Assembly: GCA_938024995.1 (NCBI GenBank)
Contig: CALJDU010000012.1
Coordinates: forward strand, 186,001 to 250,000
DNA length: 64,000 bases
Direction of reading: 5' to 3'
DNA from: an uncultured bacterium
Lineage (GTDB): Bacteria; Myxococcota_A; Polyangia; Polyangiales; Houyiibacteriaceae
Shown one piece after another: positions 19,223 through 28,954 of the stretch. The notes below the pieces were generated by a model that was not told the DNA's origin, did no database searches, and worked only from the letters and a program-made list of their open reading frames with translations. Numbering within the stretch: position 1 is the stretch's first letter; every line of letters starts with the position of its first letter. A program made the translations under genes and the position numbers.

Positions 19223-20133
19223 TCCGCTTCCTCCTCGCCGGTCGCTTCCCACGGCGCGCGTGTGCTGTCGTCGCCCGACGCGCTGTCTTCCGTATCGGCG
19301 TCATCGCCGCCCGCGTCTGGGTCCCCTTCGCCTTCGCCCGTCTCCGTCCCCTCATCGGCGGCCGGCTCATCGGCGGCCGGCGCCTGCGTCTGCACCGCGC
19401 GGGCGCGACGAGTCGCCCCAGCCTCACACGCGATGGGCTCATCCGGCGGTCCCGCTTGTTCTTCGTCGACCGCTTCGCGGCGATCCGCCTCCCCGTCGTT
19501 GTCGGAGTCGTACCGAATCTCGGTCAAGCGACCGTTGACGAACACTTCCCATTTCTCGGGGTTGCCGTCGTTGTTGTCGTCGTAGCGCGCCTCAGTGAGC
19601 AGACCGTCGTCGTAGTCTTCCCAGGTGTCCGTGTCGCCATTGTTGGTTCGATCGCGCTCGGCGCGCGACACCATTCCTCGGCTGCACCACAAGAACGTAT
19701 CGAAGCGGTTATCGAAGTTCGTATCGAGCTCTTTGCGCTGAATCGCGCCACCCGAGAAGTAGGAGACCTGGTCGATCCGTCCGTCGAAGTCGAAATCGTG
19801 CTCTTCGCGAAGCGCGCGATTTTGCGCGTCGTAGAAACGGGTGACGTCGACCATGCCGTCGAAGTTCATGTCGTACTGCGAGCAACGTCGTCGTCCGTCA
19901 GCGAAGACGTGCCGAATGTCCGGCGTACCGTCGTTGTTCACGTCGACCGTCTGGCCAGCGCCGTCGCACTGCTCGCGGACCTCTTCATCCCCTTGGGAAC
20001 CGGTCGGGAGCGTGCTGTCGAGCGCTTCCGAGTCGCTCTTGTTGCAACCCAAAATGCTGCCAGCGAGGACGAGCACAGAGCAAAGCAGAAACCCGTAGTG
20101 AGCGGGCGAGACAGGGAGAGTCGAGTGGCGCAT
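19219..20133 (-). CDS. Asp-repeat lipoprotein, first of a paralogous pair
   Basis: A 304-residue predicted lipoprotein. The frame is open upstream, but ATG 20133 gives a proper signal peptide with lipobox ILGC (Cys30). Like its downstream neighbour it contains repeated acidic units followed by a directional verb-like beta pattern: DVNNDGTPDIRHVFADG, DMNFDGMVDVTRFYD, DFDFDGRIDQVSYFSGG, DTNFDNRFDTFLWCSRG, DRTNNGDTDTWEDYDDG, DDNNDGNPEKWEVFVNG and DSDNDGEADRREAVDE, that is seven units. The remainder is a Thr/Ala/Glu/Asp-rich tail. The downstream gene starts inside its stop codon, consistent with tandem duplication of an operonic gene. Function unknown. Confidence 0.78.
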   Translation of the reverse strand: MRHSTLPVSPAHYGFLLCSVLVLAGSILGCNKSDSEALDSTLPTGSQGDEEVREQCDGAGQTVDVNNDGTPDIRHVFADGRRRCSQYDMNFDGMVDVTRFYDAQNRALREEHDFDFDGRIDQVSYFSGGAIQRKELDTNFDNRFDTFLWCSRGMVSRAERDRTNNGDTDTWEDYDDGLLTEARYDDNNDGNPEKWEVFVNGRLTEIRYDSDNDGEADRREAVDEEQAGPPDEPIACEAGATRRARAVQTQAPAADEPAADEGTETGEGEGDPDAGGDDADTEDSASGDDSTRAPWEATGEEEAE

Positions 20134-20462
20134 GCGTGTGGGGCTCGTGAGTAGCCGAAATTGGGCCAATAAAGGGATTCGAAGGCGACTTGGCTGCTCT
20201 CGCGGCCACGCTCTAGATGGCGCAGCATAGGGCGCTGGCAGTTCATCCGGCAACCAATCTCACTGTGTCTTCAACCCTTTGGAAAATTCAGCCGAATCAC
20301 TTTCGACACGTATCGACTGAGAAACGGTGCGCTGGCCGTATACATGTTGCCATGTACCCTCACGGACACTACGGTTGCGTGCACGCTGCCCTACCCGTGA
20401 CCCCGCGGTCAGCGCGGCGGCATTTCCCCCAAAAACCTCTCCCCAACGAGCACTGAGAACCC
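20134..20462. other. Intergenic region between divergent genes
   Basis: About 330 bases without a supported gene between the minus-strand lipoprotein and the plus-strand ribbon-helix-helix gene. It is locally AT-richer (around 20270-20350) than the flanking genes and holds a TATACA hexamer at 20339-20344 that could be a -10 element, plus the inverted repeat listed separately. No convincing -35 was found. Confidence 0.5.
20341..20356. promoter_or_regulatory. Inverted repeat upstream of ribbon-helix-helix gene
   Basis: TACATG-ttgc-CATGTA, a perfect 6-base dyad with a 4-base spacer, about 107 bases before the ribbon-helix-helix gene and overlapping a possible -10 hexamer. A candidate operator, perhaps for autoregulation; inferred only from position and symmetry. 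Confidence 0.35.
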
Positions 20463-20651
20463 GTGGCCCGCAAGAAAATCTCCACCACCGTGTACATCAC
20501 GCCTGAGCAAAACGAACAGCTCAAGCTGCTTCACCAGCGAACGAAGGTCCCGGTCGCGGTCTACATTCGCGAGGGGATCGACCTCGTGCTTGAGCAACAC
20601 AAGCATGAGCTTCCGGGTCAGCTCACGCTCGATGCAGGTGCCAAGCGCTGA
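20463..20651 (+). CDS. Ribbon-helix-helix domain protein
   Basis: A 62-residue protein starting at GTG 20463. The N-terminal strand KKISTTVYITPEQNEQLKLL followed by RTKVPVAVYIREGIDLVLEQ fits a CopG/Arc/MetJ-type ribbon-helix-helix fold, which binds DNA as a dimer through the strand and commonly represses its own promoter or serves as an antitoxin. No toxin gene is adjacent: the next gene is lepA on the same strand, 155 bases downstream. A transcription-factor role is therefore favoured over a toxin-antitoxin role. Confidence 0.82.
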   Translation: MARKKISTTVYITPEQNEQLKLLHQRTKVPVAVYIREGIDLVLEQHKHELPGQLTLDAGAKR

Positions 20652-20806
20652 CCGCATCGCGCACCCTGCGATTCCGACCGACTGACTGCGCGAGCACGCG
20701 AGTCAACCGTCCACATCAATCAGCGAGAGAGCCCGCGTCGAGTTGACGCCGCCCCTGCTCTCCGTCATTCAAGCCACCCCACAGCTCCGGCCAAGAAGCG
20801 AACCTC

Positions 20807-22609
20807 ATGTCCTCCGTCCCGCTCGAGCGGATCCGAAACTTCTCCATCATCGCGCACATCGACCACGGCAAGAGCACGTTGGCCGACCGCATCCTTGAGG
20901 TGACCGGCGCGATCACGCAGCGCGAGAAAAAAGACCAGCTCCTCGATCGTATGGAGCTCGAGCAAGAGCGCGGCATCACGATCAAGGCGCAAGGCGTCCG
21001 TCTCCCATACATCGCTGAGGACGGGCTTGAGTATCAGCTAAACCTGATCGACACGCCGGGCCACGTCGACTTCACCTACGAGGTCTCGCGTTCGCTCGCC
21101 GCGTGTGAGGGGGCCCTCCTCGTGGTCGACTCGACCCAGGGCGTGGAGGCGCAGACCCTCGCGAACGTTTACCTCGCGCTGGAGCAGGACCTCGAGATCA
21201 TCCCGGTCTTCAACAAGGTGGACCTCCCCAGCTCGGACGTGGATCGCGTGAAGCGCGAAGTCGAAGAGGTCATCGGGCTCGACTGCGACGAGGTCCTCCC
21301 GTGCAGCGGCAAGACTGGCGAAGGCGTCAAAGCGATCCTTGAAGCGATCGTGAGGCGTGTACCGCCGCCCACCGCGAAAGTCGAAGGGCCGCTCCGCGCG
21401 CTGATGTTCGACAGCTGGTACGACAGCTACCGAGGCGCGATGGGCATGATCCGCGTCGTCGACGGCACGCTCGCCAAGGGCGACAAGATCAAGATGATGG
21501 CGACCGGCGCCGAGTACGACGTCGGCGAGGTCGGCGTGTACACGCCCTTCCCGACGCTCGTGGACAAGCTCGAACCCGGCGCGGTTGGCTTCTTCGCGGC
21601 GAGCATCAAGTCCATCCGCGACACCAAGGTCGGCGACACCATCACCCACCTTCACAACCGCGCGGAAGAGGCGCTGGAGGGCTTCCAAGAAGTGAAGCCG
21701 ATGGTCTTCTGCGGCATCTTCCCGACCGACAGCGACAAGTACCCCGACCTTCGGGACGCGCTCGACAAGCTCCACTTGAACGACAGCGCGTTCCTCTTCG
21801 AGCCAGAGACCTCAGACGCGCTCGGCTTCGGCTTCCGCTGCGGCTTCCTCGGGCTGCTCCATATGGAGATCGTGCAGGAGCGCCTGGAGCGGGAGTACAA
21901 CCTGGACCTCATCACGACCGCGCCAAGCGTGGTCTACAACGTCTACACGCGGGACGGTGAGATGGTCGAGGTCGAGAACCCCTCGCGCCTGCCGGAGCAC
22001 CGCGAGCGGATCGAGGAGCCGTACTATACGGTCGCGATTCACGTGCCCTCCGACTACGTCGGCGCGGTCATCAAGCTCTGTCAGCAGCGACGCGGTGAGC
22101 AGCAAGGCATCCAGTACGCGAGCCAGAACCGCGTCATCATCACGTACGAGCTCCCCCTCGCCGAGGTCCTCTTCGACTTCTTCGATAAGCTGAAGTCCGT
22201 GACGCGCGGCTACGCGTCCATGGACTACGAGCTCAAGGGCTATCGACCCAACCAGCTGGTGCGCCTCGACATGCTCATCAACGGCGACCGCATCGACGCG
22301 CTCAGCGCGATCGTGCACAAGACCAACTCGTTCCCCTTTGGTCGCGCGCTCGCCAAGAAGCTCAAGACGATCGTTCCTCGTCAGCAGTACGAGGTCGCGA
22401 TTCAAGCGGCGATCGGTTCCAAGATCATCGCGCGAGAGACCATTCGCGCGCTCCGCAAGGACGTCACCGCGAAGTGCTACGGCGGCGACATCTCCCGAAA
22501 GCGGAAGCTCTTGGAGAAACAGAAAGAAGGCAAGAAGCGGATGAAGTCAGTCGGCTCCGTCAACATCCCGCAAGAAGCCTTCCACGCGATCCTCAAGGTC
22601 GACGCCTAG
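20807..22609 (+). CDS. lepA: Elongation factor 4 (LepA)
   Basis: Ribosomal translational GTPase that aids 30S assembly and back-translocation under stress. Motifs are G1 AHIDHGKST (residues 16-24), G3 DTPGHVDF, G4 NKVD and the LepA-specific C-terminal region [13 protein letters not shown] and [20 protein letters not shown]. Length is 600 residues, exactly that of the family. The upstream region has no clear overlap with the ribbon-helix-helix gene, so it may have its own promoter. A 23-base near-perfect tandem duplication spans its stop codon. Confidence 0.98.
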   Translation: MSSVPLERIRNFSIIAHIDHGKSTLADRILEVTGAITQREKKDQLLDRMELEQERGITIKAQGVRLPYIAEDGLEYQLNLIDTPGHVDFTYEVSRSLAACEGALLVVDSTQGVEAQTLANVYLALEQDLEIIPVFNKVDLPSSDVDRVKREVEEVIGLDCDEVLPCSGKTGEGVKAILEAIVRRVPPPTAKVEGPLRALMFDSWYDSYRGAMGMIRVVDGTLAKGDKIKMMATGAEYDVGEVGVYTPFPTLVDKLEPGAVGFFAASIKSIRDTKVGDTITHLHNRAEEALEGFQEVKPMVFCGIFPTDSDKYPDLRDALDKLHLNDSAFLFEPETSDALGFGFRCGFLGLLHMEIVQERLEREYNLDLITTAPSVVYNVYTRDGEMVEVENPSRLPEHRERIEEPYYTVAIHVPSDYVGAVIKLCQQRRGEQQGIQYASQNRVIITYELPLAEVLFDFFDKLKSVTRGYASMDYELKGYRPNQLVRLDMLINGDRIDALSAIVHKTNSFPFGRALAKKLKTIVPRQQYEVAIQAAIGSKIIARETIRALRKDVTAKCYGGDISRKRKLLEKQKEGKKRMKSVGSVNIPQEAFHAILKVDA

Positions 22610-22636
22610 CTCGCCTCAAGGTCGACGCCGAACTCG
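22591..22636. repeat. Tandem 23-base duplication at the lepA stop codon
   Basis: Two adjacent 23-base units, 22591-22613 and 22614-22636, match at 21 positions; the first 16 bases (CCTCAAGGTCGACGCC) are identical. The first unit contains the lepA TAG, the second reads GAA there. Confidence 0.75.
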
Positions 22637-22712
22637 GTTCGAGGTCGCGGTGCTCAAGGCGCCAGGCTTCGCTCGCGCGGTGGATGCGAGCGAAGCGCGC
22701 CGAGCGCTCGAG

Positions 22713-22859
22713 CTACTCGCCCGAGATAAGGCGCTTGAGGGCCGTGCCGAACTCCATCCAGACGCCGATCCCTGCGACCCCGATAAGGACGAGGAGGATC
22801 GTGTACTCGGTCGTGGAGATTCCTTGGAGATCTTGGCGAAGGCGCTTTAGCTCTAACAT
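22713..22859 (-). CDS. Flp-type pilin-like small peptide
   Basis: A 48-residue frame with ATG 22859 preceded by GGGAAAGAGGAA, a usable ribosome binding site. The peptide begins MLELKRLRQDLQGIST, then TEYTILLVLIGVAGIGVWME, and ends GTALKRLISGE. A short basic leader, a Gly-x-x-x-T-E-Y motif and a single hydrophobic helix match the plan of Flp/Fap pilins, where cleavage follows the Gly and the Glu at +5 and Tyr at +6 are conserved (here Gly13, Glu18, Tyr19: five residues from the Gly). It lies alone between lepA and cdaR with no tad genes visible in the window. An alternative is a small membrane peptide unrelated to pili. Confidence 0.68.
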   Translation of the reverse strand: MLELKRLRQDLQGISTTEYTILLVLIGVAGIGVWMEFGTALKRLISGE

Positions 22860-22925
22860 CAGTTCCTCTTTCCCGGAGTATGCACGCGAACGCAGGTGAA
22901 CGCGAGCCGACTCGCTGAAGGACTA

Positions 22926-23867
22926 CTAGGGCTGTCGCGTCACAGTCACGGTGTTCGGCGACACACCCAGCAGCTCGATCGAAGCGGCGACTCCGCGAAC
23001 ACGAACGCTGGTCGAGGACTCCACCCCGGGCTCCAGCTCGCCCACCTCGATGAACGCGACAATGTGCGCTGGATCGACCAGGTCCACCTCAGATGGTGCA
23101 CCACGCAACGTGACGGTCACGCGCTCTGGCGAGATCACGTGACCCTCAGGCACCTCGATGGAGACCGCGGGGAGCGAGCGCTCGGCGAGATCACGGACGA
23201 CCTCGACGGTGACCTCGACGCGATCGTCTTCTTCGTACTCCACGTACTGCGGCGGTCGCACGAGACGGACGGTGCGCTCGGTTCTCCCGACATCATAGTT
23301 GCTCAGATCGATCGGCTCGGTCTCGATGCTCCGGAGGCGATCCACTTCCGCCGCTGCGCCCACGATGGTCACCGCCGGGGGGTCCACGCGCGCGGGTTGA
23401 CCCAGCGCAAGCCCATCGCGCGGGGTCGAGTCTCCGAGCGCGACGCGGATCGGGACGGTGCGTCTCTTCCGCGCGGACCAACGCAGCGGGATCGACGCAG
23501 GCGCGATCTGCGCGATCGACATGCCCGCCGGGACCTCAAACTCGTCGTCCGCGAAGTAGTAGTAGCGCTCGCCCACCTGCTCGGAGATGTCGATCTCGAC
23601 CGCGTTCAGCTGATCGAGATCGTTGACCTGAGAGCGGCTGCCTTTGACGGTCACGCGGACGCGATCGGGGAGCTCACTCACGAGCATTTGGTCCGCGGAG
23701 TCTGGCGGCAAAATCGTGATCAGGTCGACGAAGATCGAGCGCTGTGCGTCTTCTGCGCCGCGCACTAACGAGAACATCAAGATGGCCGCGAAGAGCGCGC
23801 CGAGCTTGAGCCCGAAGTTGTTCGTGACGGCGCTGCGGAGCCACGCGAGCAGTGAGCGTTCGGTCAT
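22926..23867 (-). CDS. cdaR: YbbR-domain protein, CdaA regulator
   Basis: A 313-residue protein with one N-terminal membrane helix (about residues 18-36, FGLKLGALFAAILMFSLV) and a series of extracytoplasmic YbbR beta domains (for example PDRVRVTVKGSRSQVNDLDQ and VPEGHVISPERVTVTLRGAPSEV). In organisms where it has been studied CdaR binds and modulates the membrane diadenylate cyclase CdaA. Here the gene starts four bases inside cdaA (ATGA overlap), which supports that assignment strongly. Confidence 0.9.
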   Translation of the reverse strand: MTERSLLAWLRSAVTNNFGLKLGALFAAILMFSLVRGAEDAQRSIFVDLITILPPDSADQMLVSELPDRVRVTVKGSRSQVNDLDQLNAVEIDISEQVGERYYYFADDEFEVPAGMSIAQIAPASIPLRWSARKRRTVPIRVALGDSTPRDGLALGQPARVDPPAVTIVGAAAEVDRLRSIETEPIDLSNYDVGRTERTVRLVRPPQYVEYEEDDRVEVTVEVVRDLAERSLPAVSIEVPEGHVISPERVTVTLRGAPSEVDLVDPAHIVAFIEVGELEPGVESSTSVRVRGVAASIELLGVSPNTVTVTRQP

Positions 23868-24784
23868 CCGCCGGACTTCTCCTCAGCGATCTCCGAAGCC
23901 GCGCGAATCGGGGCCCGCTCGTCGCCGCTTGAGGTCGTCGCCTTTTCCTTCTTGTCCTTCTTCCGCGCCTTCTCTTGCGGCTTGTAGAAGAGACCAAAGA
24001 GCGCATCGCGAAGCGAACCGCTGTCGAGGTTGCGGACGATGTTTCCGCTGAAGCAGAGCGACACCGCCCCGCGCTCTTCGCTCACGACGACCACCACGGC
24101 GTCCGTCTCCGTCGTGAGACCAAGCGCCGCGCGGTGGCGCGCGCCCAAGCTTCGGTCGCGACTGCCCGCGAGCGGCAGGAACGCGCCGGCTTGCCAAACG
24201 CGTCCATCGCGGATGATCAACGCGCCGTCGTGCATCGGGTTCTCGAAGCTCGGGATGAAGATGGAGTAGAGCAGCTCTTTGGTGACCGAGGCGTCGAGCT
24301 CGGTCCCGCTCTCGATGAACTCGTCGAGACCCGCGTCGCGCTCGAAGACGATGAGCGCGCCGATTCGTTTCTGGGCGAGCGACGCGGCGGCCTTGATGAC
24401 CTCCTCGATCACTTGCGTCTCCCGCGCGGTGCGCTGCCCGCGGAAGAACGAACGCGCGCCGACGCGAACGAGCGCCCGGCGGATGTCGTTTTGGAAGATG
24501 ACCACGACGATCAAGACGATGTACGTGAGCAGCGAGTCGAGGACGGTCCAGACCGTGATGAGGCCGAACGTCTTCGCGATCATGTACGCGACGAAGGTCA
24601 GCGCGAGGCCGATCGCCATCTGCATCGCGCGCGTCCCCTTGAGCACCGCGAGGCCCCAATAGATGACGGTCGCGACCACGCCGATATCGAGACAGTCGCG
24701 CAGCACCTCTTGTGGCGCGCGCGAGAAGAACGCGGCGACAGAGGAGCTGAGCCCCCCGAGGTAGTGCTGAAGAAGCTCGATCAT
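23864..24784 (-). CDS. cdaA: Membrane diadenylate cyclase (CdaA/DacA)
   Basis: Makes cyclic di-AMP from two ATP. Three hydrophobic segments occupy about residues 33-98 (CLDIGVVATVIYWGLAV; AIGLALTFVAYMIA; LTYIVLIVVVIF), followed by the DAC (DisA_N) catalytic domain with the DGA motif at 186-188 (MHDGALI) and the RHR motif at 216-218 (LGARHRAALG). An additional Lys/Glu-rich tail of about 45 residues follows the domain. Operon context is folP-cdaA-cdaR, with a 12-base gap from folP and an ATGA overlap with cdaR. c-di-AMP usually controls potassium and osmolyte balance and cell-wall homeostasis. Confidence 0.96.
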   Translation of the reverse strand: MIELLQHYLGGLSSSVAAFFSRAPQEVLRDCLDIGVVATVIYWGLAVLKGTRAMQMAIGLALTFVAYMIAKTFGLITVWTVLDSLLTYIVLIVVVIFQNDIRRALVRVGARSFFRGQRTARETQVIEEVIKAAASLAQKRIGALIVFERDAGLDEFIESGTELDASVTKELLYSIFIPSFENPMHDGALIIRDGRVWQAGAFLPLAGSRDRSLGARHRAALGLTTETDAVVVVVSEERGAVSLCFSGNIVRNLDSGSLRDALFGLFYKPQEKARKKDKKEKATTSSGDERAPIRAASEIAEEKSGG

Positions 24785-24796
24785 CGTCCCGCTCCG

Positions 24797-25649
24797 CTAC
24801 GAGACACGATAACGCACCGCTTCTGCAAGGCGTACCGCTTGAAACATCGCGGAAACGTCGTGGACGCGAACCGCCCAGGCACCGCCCACCACCGCGAGCG
24901 CCACCGCCGCGGCGGTCCCGGGCTCCCGTTCAGACGGAGTCGGTCGCTCACCTCCGGCGGCCTCGGCCAGGTCCGCGATGAACGACTTGCGGGATGGCCC
25001 CACCAGGACCCGATGCCCGCTCGCGACCAAGGCTTCGGTGCCAGCGAGCAGCGCGGCGGACTGGCGGGCGGTTTTCGCGAACCCGATCCCCGGATCAAGG
25101 ATGACGCGGTCGGGCGGAACGCCACATTGCTGGGCCCGCGCGGCCGTCTCCAAGAGCTCGCGCAAAACGTCCCCGACGACATCCGCATAAGCCGTGTTCT
25201 CCACGGAGACCTCTCCTTGACCGCGAGTGTGCATGAGCACGTAGTCGACCTCGGACTCCGCGACGACCGCGAAGAGGCCTTCATCGCGCCCACAGGAGAC
25301 GTCGTTGACGAAGCGCGCGCCGGCCGCGACCGCAGCTCGCGCGACCACAGGCTTGATCGTGTCGATCGAGACCGAGACCCCGGCCGCGCTGAGCCGCGCG
25401 ATCACCGGGACGACGCGCGCGGCTTCTTCCTCCGCGGAGACCGCCTCGAAGCCCTCACCGTAGGTCGCCCCCTTGGGTCGAGATGACTCTCCGCCGACAT
25501 CGACCACGTCCGCGCCCGCCTTAACCAGCGCGAGGCCGTGGGTGACCGCGGCCTCGACGTTGAGATAGCGACCCCCATCGCTAAACGAATCTGGGGTGCA
25601 GTTCAGCACGCCCCAGATCGCGACGCGTGGGGACGCGTCTTTGGATGAA

Positions 25650-25672
<23 letters not shown>
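24797..25672 (-). CDS. folP: Dihydropteroate synthase
   Basis: Condenses 4-aminobenzoate with 6-hydroxymethyl-dihydropterin pyrophosphate in folate synthesis. Family signatures are GVLNCTPDSFSDGG (residues about 21-34), VDVGGESSRPKG and the C-terminal RVHDVSAMFQAVRLAEAV; DPGIGFAKT and GPSRKSFI are also present. Length 291 residues fits. The GTG start lies within the last 23 bases of ftsH, so the two are probably co-transcribed, an order (ftsH-folP) also common in proteobacteria. Confidence 0.96.
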
Positions 25673-27596
<1,924 letters not shown>

Positions 27597-27765
27597 GTCA
27601 GTGTCTCGTGCTCTTCTCGGTCCTCGCCATCGCGCCCCGCGACGACTGGCCCGTGCTCTCGCTTCCGGCCGTCTCGCTTCCGGGAGAAACCGCAAAGGTT
27701 GCTATCACGTGGTCGATCACCCTTCAATCTTTGGTCCCAGTTGCACCCCAGCGCAAGGCCAAGAC

Positions 27766-28728
27766 TCACCTTGGGGGATCCGACCTCGTGAGGCCTTCGG
27801 TCCGCGTCACGAGCCACCCGTCCTCAATCGACGCGATCGCTCCACCCGGAAGGAGCACTTGCGCCTGCGTGTTCCGCCGAACCACCACCTCGTCCAGCTG
27901 GAGCAGGTGGCTCCGCTTGGGCTCGCCAAACCGCTGAACAAAACGTCGCAGAACCGCGATTCGAAGCGGCTGTGCAAGGCTGTTGACCTCGCTGAGCCCA
28001 AGGCGGGTCGGCTCACCTTCGCAGAACGCCGAGGCCTGCGCGTCGAGATAGCCGCGGAGCTCACGGGCTTCGTCCGCGAGCGCGGCCAAGTGCGCCACGA
28101 TCTGGCCGTTCTCCTGCTTTAGGAGCGGGAGAAGCGCTTCGCGTACACGTACGCGGGTGAACCGTGGGTTGGCATTGCTGGGGTCCCGGAGAACGGGGAG
28201 CGCGTGTTGGGTGATGTAGGCCTCGACTTCGGCGCGGGTGACATCCAAAAGCGGACGAACCACTCCATCTCCCCGCGCGGGCGTGATCGCCGAGAGCCCT
28301 CGAACGCCGCTTCCGCGTACCAACCGGTGCAGCACCGTCTCGGCTTGGTCATCTTGGGTGTGACCGACCGCGACCGCATCCGCGCCGCTCTGGTGGGCAC
28401 ACGACAAAAGCGCCTCATAGCGGGACGCTCGCGCGGACGCTTGAAGCGACCCCGTCACCGAAACCTGCAGGGCATGAAAGCGCAGCCCCAGCTCGCGCGC
28501 GAGACGTCCGACCTGCGCGACCTCGTCGGCGGACTCCGCGCGAAGCCCGTGATCGACGGAGGCCACCTCAACACGAACCTGGATTTCGTCCGCGAGTCGC
28601 GCGAGCGCGTGGGTCAGCGCGACCGAGTCCGGTCCACCCGAGCAGCCAATGAGAACCTTGGCACCCGATCCGAAGAGCCGTCGATTCGCGATCGTTCGCT
28701 TGATCGTCTGGGTGATCGTCCGCGTCAC
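27766..28728 (-). CDS. tilS: tRNA(Ile)-lysidine synthetase
   Basis: Converts C34 of the CAU-anticodon tRNA-Ile2 to lysidine so that it reads AUA. The PP-loop SGGPDS is at residues 30-35 (VLIGCSGGPDSVALTHAL), followed by HTQDDQAET and RLVRGSGVRGLSAI, both typical. At 320 residues it is shorter than the E. coli enzyme and appears to carry only a reduced C-terminal region, as seen in many non-enteric members. The start is GTG 28728. The upstream leader contains one arm of a 25-base inverted repeat beginning 13 bases before the start codon. A CAU tRNA in the window at 46.0 kb is a possible substrate. Confidence 0.95.
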   Translation of the reverse strand: MTRTITQTIKRTIANRRLFGSGAKVLIGCSGGPDSVALTHALARLADEIQVRVEVASVDHGLRAESADEVAQVGRLARELGLRFHALQVSVTGSLQASARASRYEALLSCAHQSGADAVAVGHTQDDQAETVLHRLVRGSGVRGLSAITPARGDGVVRPLLDVTRAEVEAYITQHALPVLRDPSNANPRFTRVRVREALLPLLKQENGQIVAHLAALADEARELRGYLDAQASAFCEGEPTRLGLSEVNSLAQPLRIAVLRRFVQRFGEPKRSHLLQLDEVVVRRNTQAQVLLPGGAIASIEDGWLVTRTEGLTRSDPPR

Positions 28729-28740
28729 CGGGTCAGCTTA

Positions 28741-28897
28741 GAGCGTGATTCGAAAGAGGTGGGCGAGTTTCGCCGCCGGGGTCGGCCCCCGCCCATCCAC
28801 TCACCCTCGCCATCGATATACTATTCCTCGGTTCGAGGACGGCGGGTCTGAACCCACCTCAACACCGGATCACGCCCACCTCTTTCGAATCACGCTC
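28741..28897. repeat. Nested inverted-repeat element between tilS and a lipoprotein gene
   Basis: Two 25-base arms, 28741-28765 and 28873-28897, are perfect reverse complements (each contains GTGATTCGAAAGAGGTGG or its complement) and are 107 bases apart. Inside are two small hairpins: CCTCG-gtt-CGAGG at 28826-28838 and GGGT-ctga-ACCC at 28844-28855. It fills the divergent promoter region. It could be a small non-autonomous mobile element, or a structured regulatory element; no target-site duplication was found flanking the arms. Confidence 0.8.
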
Positions 28898-28954
28898 AAC
28901 GCATGTTCGAGGCGTCGGCTCTGCTCTGTGGTGATTTTTCGGTAACCTCTCCTC

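Noticed and set aside
20463..20651. Antitoxin of a toxin-antitoxin pair
   Set aside because: No toxin-like gene lies next to it; lepA follows on the same strand, so a stand-alone DNA-binding protein is more likely.
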